Below, one piece after another: positions 17,651 to 25,420 of a stretch of DNA of 64,000 bases (within the stretch, counting starts at the first letter, position 1; each line of letters begins with the position of its first letter). The position numbers and the translations under genes are program-made. Location: NCBI RefSeq assembly GCF_001613205.1, contig NZ_BDBX01000010.1:1-64000 (forward strand), in the 5' to 3' direction. Under the pieces are notes generated by a model. The model was not told where the DNA came from, searched no databases, and saw only the letters and a list, made by a program, of their open reading frames with translations. The DNA comes from Nocardia sienata NBRC 100364. GTDB taxonomy: Bacteria > Actinomycetota > Actinomycetes > Mycobacteriales > Mycobacteriaceae.

Positions 17651-18937
17651 GTGGATTTCGAGTTGCCCGCCGACCTGTCCGCCTATCTCACCGAACTCGA
17701 CGAGTTCATCGAACGCGAGATCCGGCCGCTCGAACAGACCGACGACAACATCCGGTTCTTCGACCATCGCCGCGAGGACGCCCGCACCGATTGGGAGCGC
17801 GACGGCCTGCCCACCGAGGACTGGGAGGCGCTGCTGGCCGAATCCCGGCGCCGGGCCGACGCCGCAGGCCATTACCGCTACGCCTTCCCGAAGGAGTTCG
17901 GCGGCCGGGACGGCACCAATCTGGGGATGGCCGTCATTCGGGAGCATCTGGCACGCCGTGGCCTCGGCCTGCACTGCGATCTGCAGAACGAGCACGCGAT
18001 CGTCGCGAACAATGTCGGTCTGCTGCTGATGCTGGAGTACGGCACCGAGGAACAGAAGCAGCAGTGGGTGGACGGCCTGGCCGCGGGCACCCGGTTCTTC
18101 GCCTTCGGTATCACCGAACCCGAACACGGCTCCGACGCCACCCATATGGAGACCACCGCCGTACGCGACGGCGACGAGTGGGTTATCAACGGCACCAAGA
18201 CCTGGAACACCGGCGTACACGTCGCCGACGCCGATCTCATCTTCGCCCGCACCTCCGGCGCCGCGGGCGACGGCCGGGGAATCACGGCGTTCCTGGTGCC
18301 CACCGATAGCGCGGGATTCCGGGTCGAGGAATACCTGTGGACCTTCAATATGCCCACCGACCACGCCCGCGTCTCGCTCACCGACGTGCGCGTCCCCGAC
18401 TCGGCGATCTTCGGGCGGGAGGGCCGCGGGCTGGCCGTGGTCCAGCATTTCTTCAACGAGAACCGCATCCGGCAGGCCGCGTCCAGCCTCGGTGCCGCCC
18501 AGTACTGCGTGGATCGCGCGGTGGCCTACGCCAATGAGCGCAAACCGTTCGGCAAACCGCTGTCGTCGAATCAGGCCATCCAGTTCCAGCTGGTGGAACT
18601 GCACACCCAGTGCGAGATGCTGCGGGCGCTGGTGCACAAGACCGCGTGGTCCATGGACACCTCCGGGACGTTCGCGGTGTCGGAGCAGGTGTCGATGTGC
18701 AACTACTGGGCCAACCGGCTGTGCTGTGAGGCCGCCGACCGCGCCATGCAGGTGCACGGCGGACTCGGCTATTCGCGCTACACCCCGTTCGAGCACATCT
18801 ACCGTCACCACCGCCGGTACCGCATCACCGAGGGCGCGGAGGAGATCCAGATGCGGCGGGTGGCGGGCTACCTGTTCGGATTCATGGACCGTGCCGTGGT
18901 GAAGGGTGTCGGGTCCCGGGAGTCCGAGCGGGGATAA
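17651..18937 (+). CDS. Acyl-CoA dehydrogenase
   Basis: FAD-dependent alpha,beta-dehydrogenation of an acyl-CoA. The 428 residues include FAFGITEPEHGSDATHM, the FAD-binding FNENRIRQAASSLGAAQY region, VHGGLGYSRYTPFEH, and the C-terminal RITEGAEEIQ with the likely catalytic Glu. AGGAGA directly precedes GTG 17651, 8 bases after the kinase stop. With that kinase it may process hydroxylated or branched acyl-CoAs. Confidence 0.87.
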   Translation: MDFELPADLSAYLTELDEFIEREIRPLEQTDDNIRFFDHRREDARTDWERDGLPTEDWEALLAESRRRADAAGHYRYAFPKEFGGRDGTNLGMAVIREHLARRGLGLHCDLQNEHAIVANNVGLLLMLEYGTEEQKQQWVDGLAAGTRFFAFGITEPEHGSDATHMETTAVRDGDEWVINGTKTWNTGVHVADADLIFARTSGAAGDGRGITAFLVPTDSAGFRVEEYLWTFNMPTDHARVSLTDVRVPDSAIFGREGRGLAVVQHFFNENRIRQAASSLGAAQYCVDRAVAYANERKPFGKPLSSNQAIQFQLVELHTQCEMLRALVHKTAWSMDTSGTFAVSEQVSMCNYWANRLCCEAADRAMQVHGGLGYSRYTPFEHIYRHHRRYRITEGAEEIQMRRVAGYLFGFMDRAVVKGVGSRESERG

Positions 18938-19033
18938 CGAGGCGGGCACCCGGTGGTACCGCGGCGGGACGGCGACGTAGCGTCGTCCGCGTTCCGGGTG
19001 GACTGCCGGGCCGGAGTGGAGGTAGGAGCACCG

Positions 19034-22000
19034 ATGAGCGCGCAGCCGAAGAAGGTCCTGGTCGCCAATCGCGGTGAGGTCGCGGTGCGAGTCTTGCGGG
19101 CGGCGCAGGCGCTGGGCATCGAGACGGTGGGACTGCGGGCGCGCGACGAGGCCGGCGCCCCGCACGCGACCCGGTGCGACGAACTCGTGGTGCTGCCCGG
19201 TTCCGGTCCGGCGGCGTATCTGGATATCGACGCGATTCTCGCCGCGGCCGGCTCGACCGATGCGACCGCGATCCACCCCGGCTACGGATTCCTCTCCGAG
19301 CGCGCCGACTTCGCACGTGCGTGCGCGGCCGCGGAAATCACCTTCGTCGGCCCCGACGCCGCGACGCTGGAACTCTTCGGCGACAAGGGCCGGGCGCGAC
19401 AGCTGGCCGCGGAACAGCAGGTGCCGGTCCTGCCCGGCACCAGCGGGCCGACCACCCTGGCACGGATGACCGATTTTCTGGCCAGCCAGAACGCGCCGAT
19501 CATGGTGAAGGCACTCGCGGGTGGTGGCGGACGCGGTACCCGGGTGGTCCGGTCGGCCGCGGAACTGCCGGACGCGTTCGCGCGGTGCCGGGCCGAGGCG
19601 CAGGGCGCGTTCGGCGTCGACGATCTGTACGCCGAGCGGCTTCTCACCGGCGCCCGGCACCTGGAAGTCCAGCTGGTGGGCGACGGTACGGGGGCGGTCT
19701 GCCATCTCTGGGACCGGGACTGCACCGTACAACGCCGCCACCAGAAACTCGTGGAATTCGCGCCGAGTGCGGCGCTACCCACCGACGCCCGCGCGCGCAT
19801 GCTGGCCGCGGCGGTCCGGCTGGGCCGCGCCGCCGGGCTGCGCGGATTGGCGACAGTGGAATTCCTCGCACTGCCCGACGGGACCTTCTACTTCCTGGAG
19901 GTCAATCCGCGCCTGCAGGTGGAACACACCGTCACCGAACAGATCACCGGGGTGGATCTGGTACTCACCCAGCTGCGTCTGGCGACCGGCGCCACGCTCG
20001 CCGACCTCGGGCTCGACCGGATCGCCGAACCGCTCGGCACCGCGATCCAGATTCGGGTCAACGCCGAAACCCAGCGCCCCGACGGCACGCCGGTGCCCGC
20101 CGCGGGCACCGTCTCCGGATTCGAGATGCCCACCGGCGCCGGGGTCCGGGTGGATACGGCCGGGCGCCCGGGCGCCCCGGTGGATCCACGTTTCGACACG
20201 CTGCTGGCGAAGATCGTGGTGCACCACCGCGACGGTTTTCCCGCCGCGCACCGGTTGGCGCTGCGGGCGCTGGCCGAAACCACGATCACCGGTGTGCCGA
20301 CGAATCTGGCGTTCCAGCGCGCGCTGCTCACCGACCCCGCGTTCGCGGCCGGCGACTACGACACCACGCGGGTCGACCGTGAGCTCGAACGGCTGCTCGC
20401 CCACGCCCGGAACCTGGCGCCCGGCGCCGGCGAGCCGCCCGCCCGGCCCGGCGCCGGGCAGAGTGCCTTCGCCGGATACACCGGCGGCGAGCGGGCCACC
20501 GATCCCCCCGGATCGCTCGGGTTCGCCGGCCGCACCGGGCATGTGGTGCGCACCGGTACCGCCGGGGTGGTCGTATCGATCGAGGCCGAAGCGGGCCGGG
20601 TCGTCGCCTCCGGGACGACCGTGGCCGTGGTCGAGGCGATGAAAATGCACTACCCGGTCCGCACCGAGTGGGCGGGGACGGTCGAGGCGATCGCCGTACG
20701 GGTCGGTGACCATGTCACCGAGGGCGCGGCACTTGTTCTGGTGAGCCCGGTCGCGGGCGACGAAACGATCACGGCGACCACCGAGGCCGCGACCGACCCG
20801 GACCGTATCCGCCCCGACCTCGCCGCACTGCGCGAGCGCCGCGCCCGTCTCTGCGACGACGCGCGTCCCGAGGCGGTCGCCAAACGCCATCGGCTCGGTA
20901 TGCGCACCGCCCGGGAGAACATCGCCGCGCTCACCGACGACGGATTGCTCGTCGAGTACGGCGGTTTCGCCGTCGCCGCCCAGCGGGCCCGCCGCGACCT
21001 CGCCGACCTGGAGGCCCGCACCCCGGCGGACGGTATCGTCACCGGCCTCGGGCGGATCAACGGCGATCTGTTCGGCGCCGAGCGCAGCACCTGCGCCGTG
21101 CTCGCCTACGACTACACCGTGCTGGCGGGCACCCAGGGCTATTTCAGTCACCAGAAGACCGACCGGTTGCTCGACCTCGCCCGGACCCGGCGCTATCCGG
21201 TCGTCCTGTTCGCCGAAGGCGGCGGTGGACGGCCGGGGGACAGTGATCCGCCGATGGTGGCGGGTCTGCACTATCCGACTTTCGTCACCATGGGCGCGCT
21301 CAGCGGCGTGGTGCCGACCATCGGTATCGCCGCCGGGCGCTGCTTCGCCGGTAACGCGGCCCTGCTGGGCACCTGCGATGTCGTGATCGCCACCGAGAAC
21401 TCGACCATCGGTATGGCGGGTCCGGCGATGATCGAGGGCGGCGGACTGGGCGTGTACGCGCCGGAAGAGGTCGGCCCGATCGAGGTGCAGCGGGCCAACG
21501 GTGTCGTGGATATCGTCGTCGCCGACGAAGCGCAGGCTACCGAGGTCGCCCGCCGCTATCTGGCGTACTTCCAGGGGAAGGTGCCCGCATACGAGGTCGC
21601 CGACCAGCGGCGGCTGCGGCAGCTCGTGCCGGAGGACCGTAAACGCGTATACGACATCCGGACGGTGATCGACACCGTTTTCGATATCGGCTCCGTACTC
21701 GAACTGCGCCGCGATTTCGCGCCGACCGTCATCACCGCCCTCGCCCGGATCGACGGTGTCCCGGTCGCCGTCATGGCCAACAACCCGGCGGTGCTGGGCG
21801 GCGCCGTCGACGCGGCCGGCGCCGATAAACTGGCGCGTTTTCTCCAGCTGTGCGATACCTACGGGCTGCCGGTCGTATCACTGTGCGACACACCGGGTTT
21901 CATGGTCGGACCTGATTCGGAACGCCAGGCCGCCGTTCGGCATTTCCCGCGTCTTTTCGTACTCGGCGGACACCTGAGTGTGCCGCTGGTGACGGTCGTC

Positions 22001-22372
22001 CTGCGCAAGGGGTACGGTCTCGGCGCGCTGGCGATGGCCGGCGGCGGCTTCCACAACACCGATATGATCGTCGCCTGGCCCACCGGCGAATTCGGCGGCA
22101 TGGGGTTGGAAGGGGCGGTGCACCTGGCGTCCCGGGATGCGCTGGCCGCTATCGCCGATCCGGACGAACGGGCCCGTCGCTTCGATGAACTCGTCGCCCT
22201 GGCCTACGCGCAGGGCAGCGCGGTGAACACCGCCGCCCATCTGGAGATCGACGATGTCATCGACCCGGCCGATACGCGTGCCGTACTGGCTGCGGCGCTA
22301 CTCGCGCAGCCGGGTCCACCACGCGACGGCTGGCGTAACAGCAGGCGCAGTACAGGCATCGACACCTGGTGA
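19034..22372 (+). CDS. Single-chain biotin-dependent acyl-CoA carboxylase (long-chain acyl-CoA carboxylase type)
   Basis: Carboxylates an acyl-CoA using bicarbonate and ATP. All parts are in one 1112-residue chain. Biotin carboxylase occupies about 1-450 (VLVANRGEVAVRVLRAA, ATP-grasp MVKALAGGGGRGTR, EVNPRLQVEHTVTE). The biotinyl domain lies at about 510-580 with EAMKM (Lys about 537). Fused beta- and alpha-type carboxyltransferase halves occupy about 610-1112 (GAxxG-like oxyanion stretches GRCFAGNAALLG and KGYGLGALAMAGGG). This resembles the single-chain LCC of mycobacteria more than the usual two-subunit enzymes. The substrate is not determined. Confidence 0.85.
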   Translation: MSAQPKKVLVANRGEVAVRVLRAAQALGIETVGLRARDEAGAPHATRCDELVVLPGSGPAAYLDIDAILAAAGSTDATAIHPGYGFLSERADFARACAAAEITFVGPDAATLELFGDKGRARQLAAEQQVPVLPGTSGPTTLARMTDFLASQNAPIMVKALAGGGGRGTRVVRSAAELPDAFARCRAEAQGAFGVDDLYAERLLTGARHLEVQLVGDGTGAVCHLWDRDCTVQRRHQKLVEFAPSAALPTDARARMLAAAVRLGRAAGLRGLATVEFLALPDGTFYFLEVNPRLQVEHTVTEQITGVDLVLTQLRLATGATLADLGLDRIAEPLGTAIQIRVNAETQRPDGTPVPAAGTVSGFEMPTGAGVRVDTAGRPGAPVDPRFDTLLAKIVVHHRDGFPAAHRLALRALAETTITGVPTNLAFQRALLTDPAFAAGDYDTTRVDRELERLLAHARNLAPGAGEPPARPGAGQSAFAGYTGGERATDPPGSLGFAGRTGHVVRTGTAGVVVSIEAEAGRVVASGTTVAVVEAMKMHYPVRTEWAGTVEAIAVRVGDHVTEGAALVLVSPVAGDETITATTEAATDPDRIRPDLAALRERRARLCDDARPEAVAKRHRLGMRTARENIAALTDDGLLVEYGGFAVAAQRARRDLADLEARTPADGIVTGLGRINGDLFGAERSTCAVLAYDYTVLAGTQGYFSHQKTDRLLDLARTRRYPVVLFAEGGGGRPGDSDPPMVAGLHYPTFVTMGALSGVVPTIGIAAGRCFAGNAALLGTCDVVIATENSTIGMAGPAMIEGGGLGVYAPEEVGPIEVQRANGVVDIVVADEAQATEVARRYLAYFQGKVPAYEVADQRRLRQLVPEDRKRVYDIRTVIDTVFDIGSVLELRRDFAPTVITALARIDGVPVAVMANNPAVLGGAVDAAGADKLARFLQLCDTYGLPVVSLCDTPGFMVGPDSERQAAVRHFPRLFVLGGHLSVPLVTVVLRKGYGLGALAMAGGGFHNTDMIVAWPTGEFGGMGLEGAVHLASRDALAAIADPDERARRFDELVALAYAQGSAVNTAAHLEIDDVIDPADTRAVLAAALLAQPGPPRDGWRNSRRSTGIDTW

Positions 22373-22388
22373 ACGGTGTGCCGGGCTC

Positions 22389-23012
22389 CTACCCCGGCCC
22401 GGCGTCGACGGCTCCGAAGTGTTGCGGGGTGGAGAGCAACTCCGCGAGCCGCGCACTCATGGCGCGTCCCGCGGCCAGCAGCGGTTCGGTGGACCGCAGG
22501 GTGCGACTCAGGACGAAAGCCCCTTCGAGCGCGGTGACGATACCGATGATCAGCTCGCGCGCGGTCCCCGGCGGCAGTCCACGCTCGGTGAAATACGCTG
22601 TACCGCCGCTGATCCAGTCGTCGATGATCTCGGCGAGCACCTCCCGTAGCGCGGGCTCGGCATCGGCGATCTCCCCGGCGACCGTCCCCACCGGGCACAT
22701 ATTGATCCATCCGGTTTGCTCGATCTGCTCGGCCGCCGCGGCGAAAGCGGCCGGAAGGGCGTCGCGCAGATCCGGGTAGGGGGTGAGCAGCAGCGGGATC
22801 AGTTCGCCGTGGGCGGTGCCGGCCGCCCGCAGCGCGGCGGCGGCGAGTTCGGGCTTACCGCCGGGGAAATGGTGGTAGAGCGATCCCATCGGCACACCCG
22901 CCGAGACGGTGATCTGTTTGACGCCGGTCCCGCTGTAGCCGCGGGTGCGCAGCAGTTCGACGGTGGCGGTGATCAACCGGTCGCTGGTGCTGGTTGACAT
23001 CTTCTCGGTCAC
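22389..23012 (-). CDS. TetR family transcriptional regulator (LmrA/YxaF-like)
   Basis: Repressor of 207 residues. The N-terminal HTH reads RGYSGTGVKQITVSAGVPMGSLYHHFPGGK. The C-terminal ligand domain includes NMCPVGTVAGEIADAEPALR, as in LmrA/YxaF-type TetR proteins. Start is GTG 23012, and ATG 23000 is possible. The stop lies 16 bp from the convergent carboxylase gene. It is divergent from the hydrolase gene across two overlapping palindromes that probably serve as its operators. Confidence 0.85.
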   Translation of the reverse strand: MTEKMSTSTSDRLITATVELLRTRGYSGTGVKQITVSAGVPMGSLYHHFPGGKPELAAAALRAAGTAHGELIPLLLTPYPDLRDALPAAFAAAAEQIEQTGWINMCPVGTVAGEIADAEPALREVLAEIIDDWISGGTAYFTERGLPPGTARELIIGIVTALEGAFVLSRTLRSTEPLLAAGRAMSARLAELLSTPQHFGAVDAGPG

Positions 23013-23022
23013 GGTTCCAGAC

Positions 23023-23052
23023 TAGAGCAATCACTCTAGAGCGATCGCTCGA
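23023..23052. promoter_or_regulatory. Two overlapping TetR-type operators
   Basis: TAGAGCAATCACTCTA (23023-23038) and TAGAGCGATCGCTCGA (23037-23052) share the pattern TAGAGyrATCrCTCkA and overlap by two bases, with centres 14 bp apart. They lie between tetR and the hydrolase, just upstream of both starts. Two dimers could bind side by side and shut both genes. Confidence 0.7.
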
Positions 23053-23065
23053 AAGGGGTCAGCGG

Positions 23066-23917
23066 ATGCCGACGGTACAGATCCCCGCAGGTCGGGTGCA
23101 CTATGTAGAGCAAGGAGAGGGGCCACCGGTGGTGCTCCTGCACGGCTTGCTGATGAACCACACCGTGTGGGACGCGGTGCTCGACCTGCTACCACCCGGT
23201 TTCCGGTACATCCGGCCCGATTTGCCGTTGGGCGCGCATCCGATCCCGCTCGAACCGGGAACCGACCTGAGCCTGCGCGGGTTGAACCGGCTCATCGCCG
23301 ATTTCCTCGCGGCACTGGACCTCGACGATGTGGTTTTGGTGCACAGCGACTGGGGTGGGGCCCTGTTCCTCACCGCCTACGGCCACGACGACCGGATCGG
23401 CCGGATGATCGTGCTGCCCTGCGAGGCGTTCGACAACTTCCCGCCCGGCCTGCCGGGCAAGACGGCGACGATCGCGACCCGCCTGCCCGGCGGCGTCGTC
23501 CTCGCCCTGCGGCAGCTACGGATTCGCCGGCTGCGCAGCCTGCCGCTGCTCTTCGGGTGGATGGCTCGTGAACCGCTGCCGGACGAACTCGTGCGCGGCT
23601 GGACCGAGCCGGGCCTGCGGGACCGTCGCATCCGCCGGGACCTGCTCGCCTATACGCGGTCCGGTTTCCACGCCTGCGAACTGATCGCCGACACCGAGGC
23701 GCTGCGCCGCTTCACCGGCGACGCCCTGATCCTCTGGTCCTCGGCCGGTAAGGTCATGCCCCGCGAGCACGGCCGCCGCCTCGCGGAACTTATCCCCCGC
23801 GCCCGGCTGGTCGAGATATCCGATGCCTATGTGCTGTCCATGCTGGACCGGCCCGAGGCCGTCGCGGCGGCAATGGCCGACTTCCTCACCGCCGACCGGG
23901 CCGGAAGCGGGCGGTGA
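23066..23917 (+). CDS. Alpha/beta-fold hydrolase, HDW-type nucleophile region, atypical triad
   Basis: A 283-residue alpha/beta hydrolase resembling haloalkane dehalogenase/epoxide hydrolase relatives. The oxyanion-side motif is LLHGLLMNHTVWD near residue 23. The nucleophile elbow is VHSDWGGALF near 92, with Asp-Trp-Gly rather than Ser. The position that should hold the catalytic His before DRPE reads SDAYVLSMLDRPEAV, with Ala-Tyr instead of Gly-His, so classical activity is doubtful. GAAAGGGG precedes ATG 23066. It is probably repressed by the divergent TetR protein. Confidence 0.75.
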   Translation: MPTVQIPAGRVHYVEQGEGPPVVLLHGLLMNHTVWDAVLDLLPPGFRYIRPDLPLGAHPIPLEPGTDLSLRGLNRLIADFLAALDLDDVVLVHSDWGGALFLTAYGHDDRIGRMIVLPCEAFDNFPPGLPGKTATIATRLPGGVVLALRQLRIRRLRSLPLLFGWMAREPLPDELVRGWTEPGLRDRRIRRDLLAYTRSGFHACELIADTEALRRFTGDALILWSSAGKVMPREHGRRLAELIPRARLVEISDAYVLSMLDRPEAVAAAMADFLTADRAGSGR

Positions 23918-23934
23918 CCGGCGCCGGGCTGCGG

Positions 23935-24222
23935 GCCGCCCGTCACCGCTCAGAACCGGGATCCGCGGATCCACCTCGGTGGCGAACAGTTCCATCATCG
24001 CCGCGACCTGCTTCGCCCCGACCATGAAGACCACCGCGTCGAAACCCTGCGCGGCGCGTTCGGCGAGCCGGTCGCCCGCGAAGGTGGTGCGTTCGCGGCG
24101 AACATCGAGATGATCTCCAACGCTTCGGCCGGCCGCTCGGCCGCCGGGCGCCAGGCCCAGGATCGCGCCGACCGGCCCGCGCGCCCACGGGGCGAGCGGC
24201 TGTCGTTTCGGGCCGAACGGTT
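23935..24222 (-). pseudogene. Frameshifted remnant of a coding gene (possibly LLM-class oxidoreductase C-terminus)
   Basis: The minus strand keeps strong coding-type third-base G/C bias but needs two frames to read sensibly. One frame gives PVGAILGLAPGG and later TFAGDRLAERAAQGFDAVVF plus MMELFATEVDPRIP. The other frame gives AEALEIISMFAANAP in between. No start or complete domain remains. The fragment sounds like the end of a luciferase-like monooxygenase, but family assignment is weak. Confidence 0.4.
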
Positions 24223-24254
24223 CCCGGACCGGCGCGCTGCGGCGCCGGTCCGGG
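24223..24254 (-). terminator. Strong hairpin after the DUF7144 gene
   Basis: Perfect 13-bp arms CCCGGACCGGCGC and GCGCCGGTCCGGG with a 6-base loop, 10 bases past the minus-strand stop at 24265. It is a good candidate terminator. Confidence 0.6.
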
Positions 24255-24264
24255 CGCTATCGAG

Positions 24265-24726
24265 TCAGACCCGTTCGGGCCGCCAGGTGGCGATGGCCCA
24301 GATGATCACGATATCGATGGCGATGATCAGGATCGACCACAGCGGATACCAGGGGATCCACAGGAAGTTGACGATGATGGACAGAGCAGCCAGGCCGATC
24401 GCGACGATCCGCGCCCACAGTGCCCCGGTCATCAGCGCCAGGCCGGCCAGGATCAGCAGGATGCCGAACACGATATGGATCCAGCCCCAGCTGGTCAGGT
24501 CGAGTTCGTAGACATAGTTGGGCCCGGCGACGAACACATCGTCGTTGGCGGCCGCCGAGATGCCCTGGAACAGGGTGATGAACCCGGCGACGAGCAGCAG
24601 CGCCGCCGCCGCGATGGAGGTGCCGGTCGCGACGGCCTGTTTGGTGGAATTATCGGCGGTCGAGGCCGCATGGGCCCCGGTGGTCCCGGGTCTTCCGGAC
24701 GTCGATGCTGCGGGGTCGGTGGTCAC
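24265..24726 (-). CDS. DUF7144-type four-helix membrane protein (copy 1)
   Basis: A 153-residue protein with a hydrophilic N-terminus of about 35 residues and four membrane segments (starting near 37, 79, 105 and 125). It ends IIWAIATWRPERV. Function is unknown. A clear paralogue is encoded at 62691-63119, sharing LTSWGWIHIVFGI/TTWGWVHLVLGI, NFLWIPWYP/NFLWLPYYP and the IWAIATWRP end. It is monocistronic, with a strong hairpin downstream. Confidence 0.75.
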   Translation of the reverse strand: MTTDPAASTSGRPGTTGAHAASTADNSTKQAVATGTSIAAAALLLVAGFITLFQGISAAANDDVFVAGPNYVYELDLTSWGWIHIVFGILLILAGLALMTGALWARIVAIGLAALSIIVNFLWIPWYPLWSILIIAIDIVIIWAIATWRPERV

Positions 24727-24849
24727 AACAACTCCCTTCGGATGGGAGGGGCCACACCGGACCTCGAGAACTGATCGCCGGTGACGCCCTCATACGCCAC
24801 ACTTCGATTCCTTTGTCCTGATCGAAAAGTATGCCACCGGCCACCGCGT

Positions 24850-24863
24850 TCGAACCGGTTCGA
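24850..24863. repeat. 14-bp perfect palindrome
   Basis: TCGAACCGGTTCGA lies between the divergent DUF7144 gene and the YCII/ECF pair. It may be a regulator site for either side. No protein can be named. Confidence 0.35.
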
Positions 24864-24914
24864 CGACGAAACGGAACCGAGTCGCGACTTTCGGCGAAAA
24901 AATATCCGGCGGGT

Positions 24915-24943
24915 TGTCGATTCGCCGGCCACCTCGTTCGACC
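24915..24943 (+). promoter_or_regulatory. Candidate ECF42-type promoter of the YCII/sigma pair
   Basis: TGTCGA (24915-24920), an 18-base spacer, then CGACC (24939-24943), 49 bases before the GTG of the YCII gene. This matches the TGTCGA / CGA(T/C) promoter pattern I recall for ECF42 sigma factors, whose gene is downstream. It implies self-activation. Confidence 0.5.
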
Positions 24944-24991
24944 TATGGGTGAAAGGGTCCAGGAGGGGCCCCGAGACAAGGAGACCGGACC

Positions 24992-25411
24992 GTGAAATAC
25001 ATGCTGATCATGCGCGCCACCGACGAAGCCTTCGCCGCGATGGGCGATATCGACTTCACCGACATGCTGGAGACGGTCGGCAAGTTCAACGACGAACTGA
25101 TCCGGGCCGGGGTGCTGCTCGCCGCGGAAGGCCTCGAAGACGCCGCCGAGGGGGTCGTTGTCGACTATTCGTCGGCAGATCCGGTGGTGACCGACGGGCC
25201 GTACGGGGAGACCAAGGAACTGTTCAACGGGTACTACATCCTGAACGTCGCATCCAAGGAAGAGGCCGTGGAATGGGCCAAACGGATGCCGATGACAGGG
25301 GCGGGTTTCAAGACCGAGATCCGCCGGGTCCCCGCCATCGACGAATTCCCCCAGGACAACATCTGGATCCAGAAGGAGCGGGCCTGGCGTGAAGCCACCG
25401 GCCAGCTCTGA
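24992..25411 (+). CDS. YCII/DGPF domain protein
   Basis: A 139-residue ferredoxin-like YCII-related protein. It has KYMLIMRA at the N-terminus and the diagnostic DGPYGETKELFNGYY (usually DGPF) in the second half. Genes of this family are the standard partners of ECF42 sigma factors, and one follows after 9 bp. The biochemical function is not settled. AAGGAGA lies upstream of GTG 24992. Confidence 0.85.
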   Translation: MKYMLIMRATDEAFAAMGDIDFTDMLETVGKFNDELIRAGVLLAAEGLEDAAEGVVVDYSSADPVVTDGPYGETKELFNGYYILNVASKEEAVEWAKRMPMTGAGFKTEIRRVPAIDEFPQDNIWIQKERAWREATGQL

Positions 25412-25420
25412 CCGGCGGCT

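Noticed and set aside
17639..19741. 700-residue minus-strand open frame across the acyl-CoA dehydrogenase and carboxylase
   Set aside because: It is antisense to two well-supported genes and crosses their boundary. No motif or start signal.
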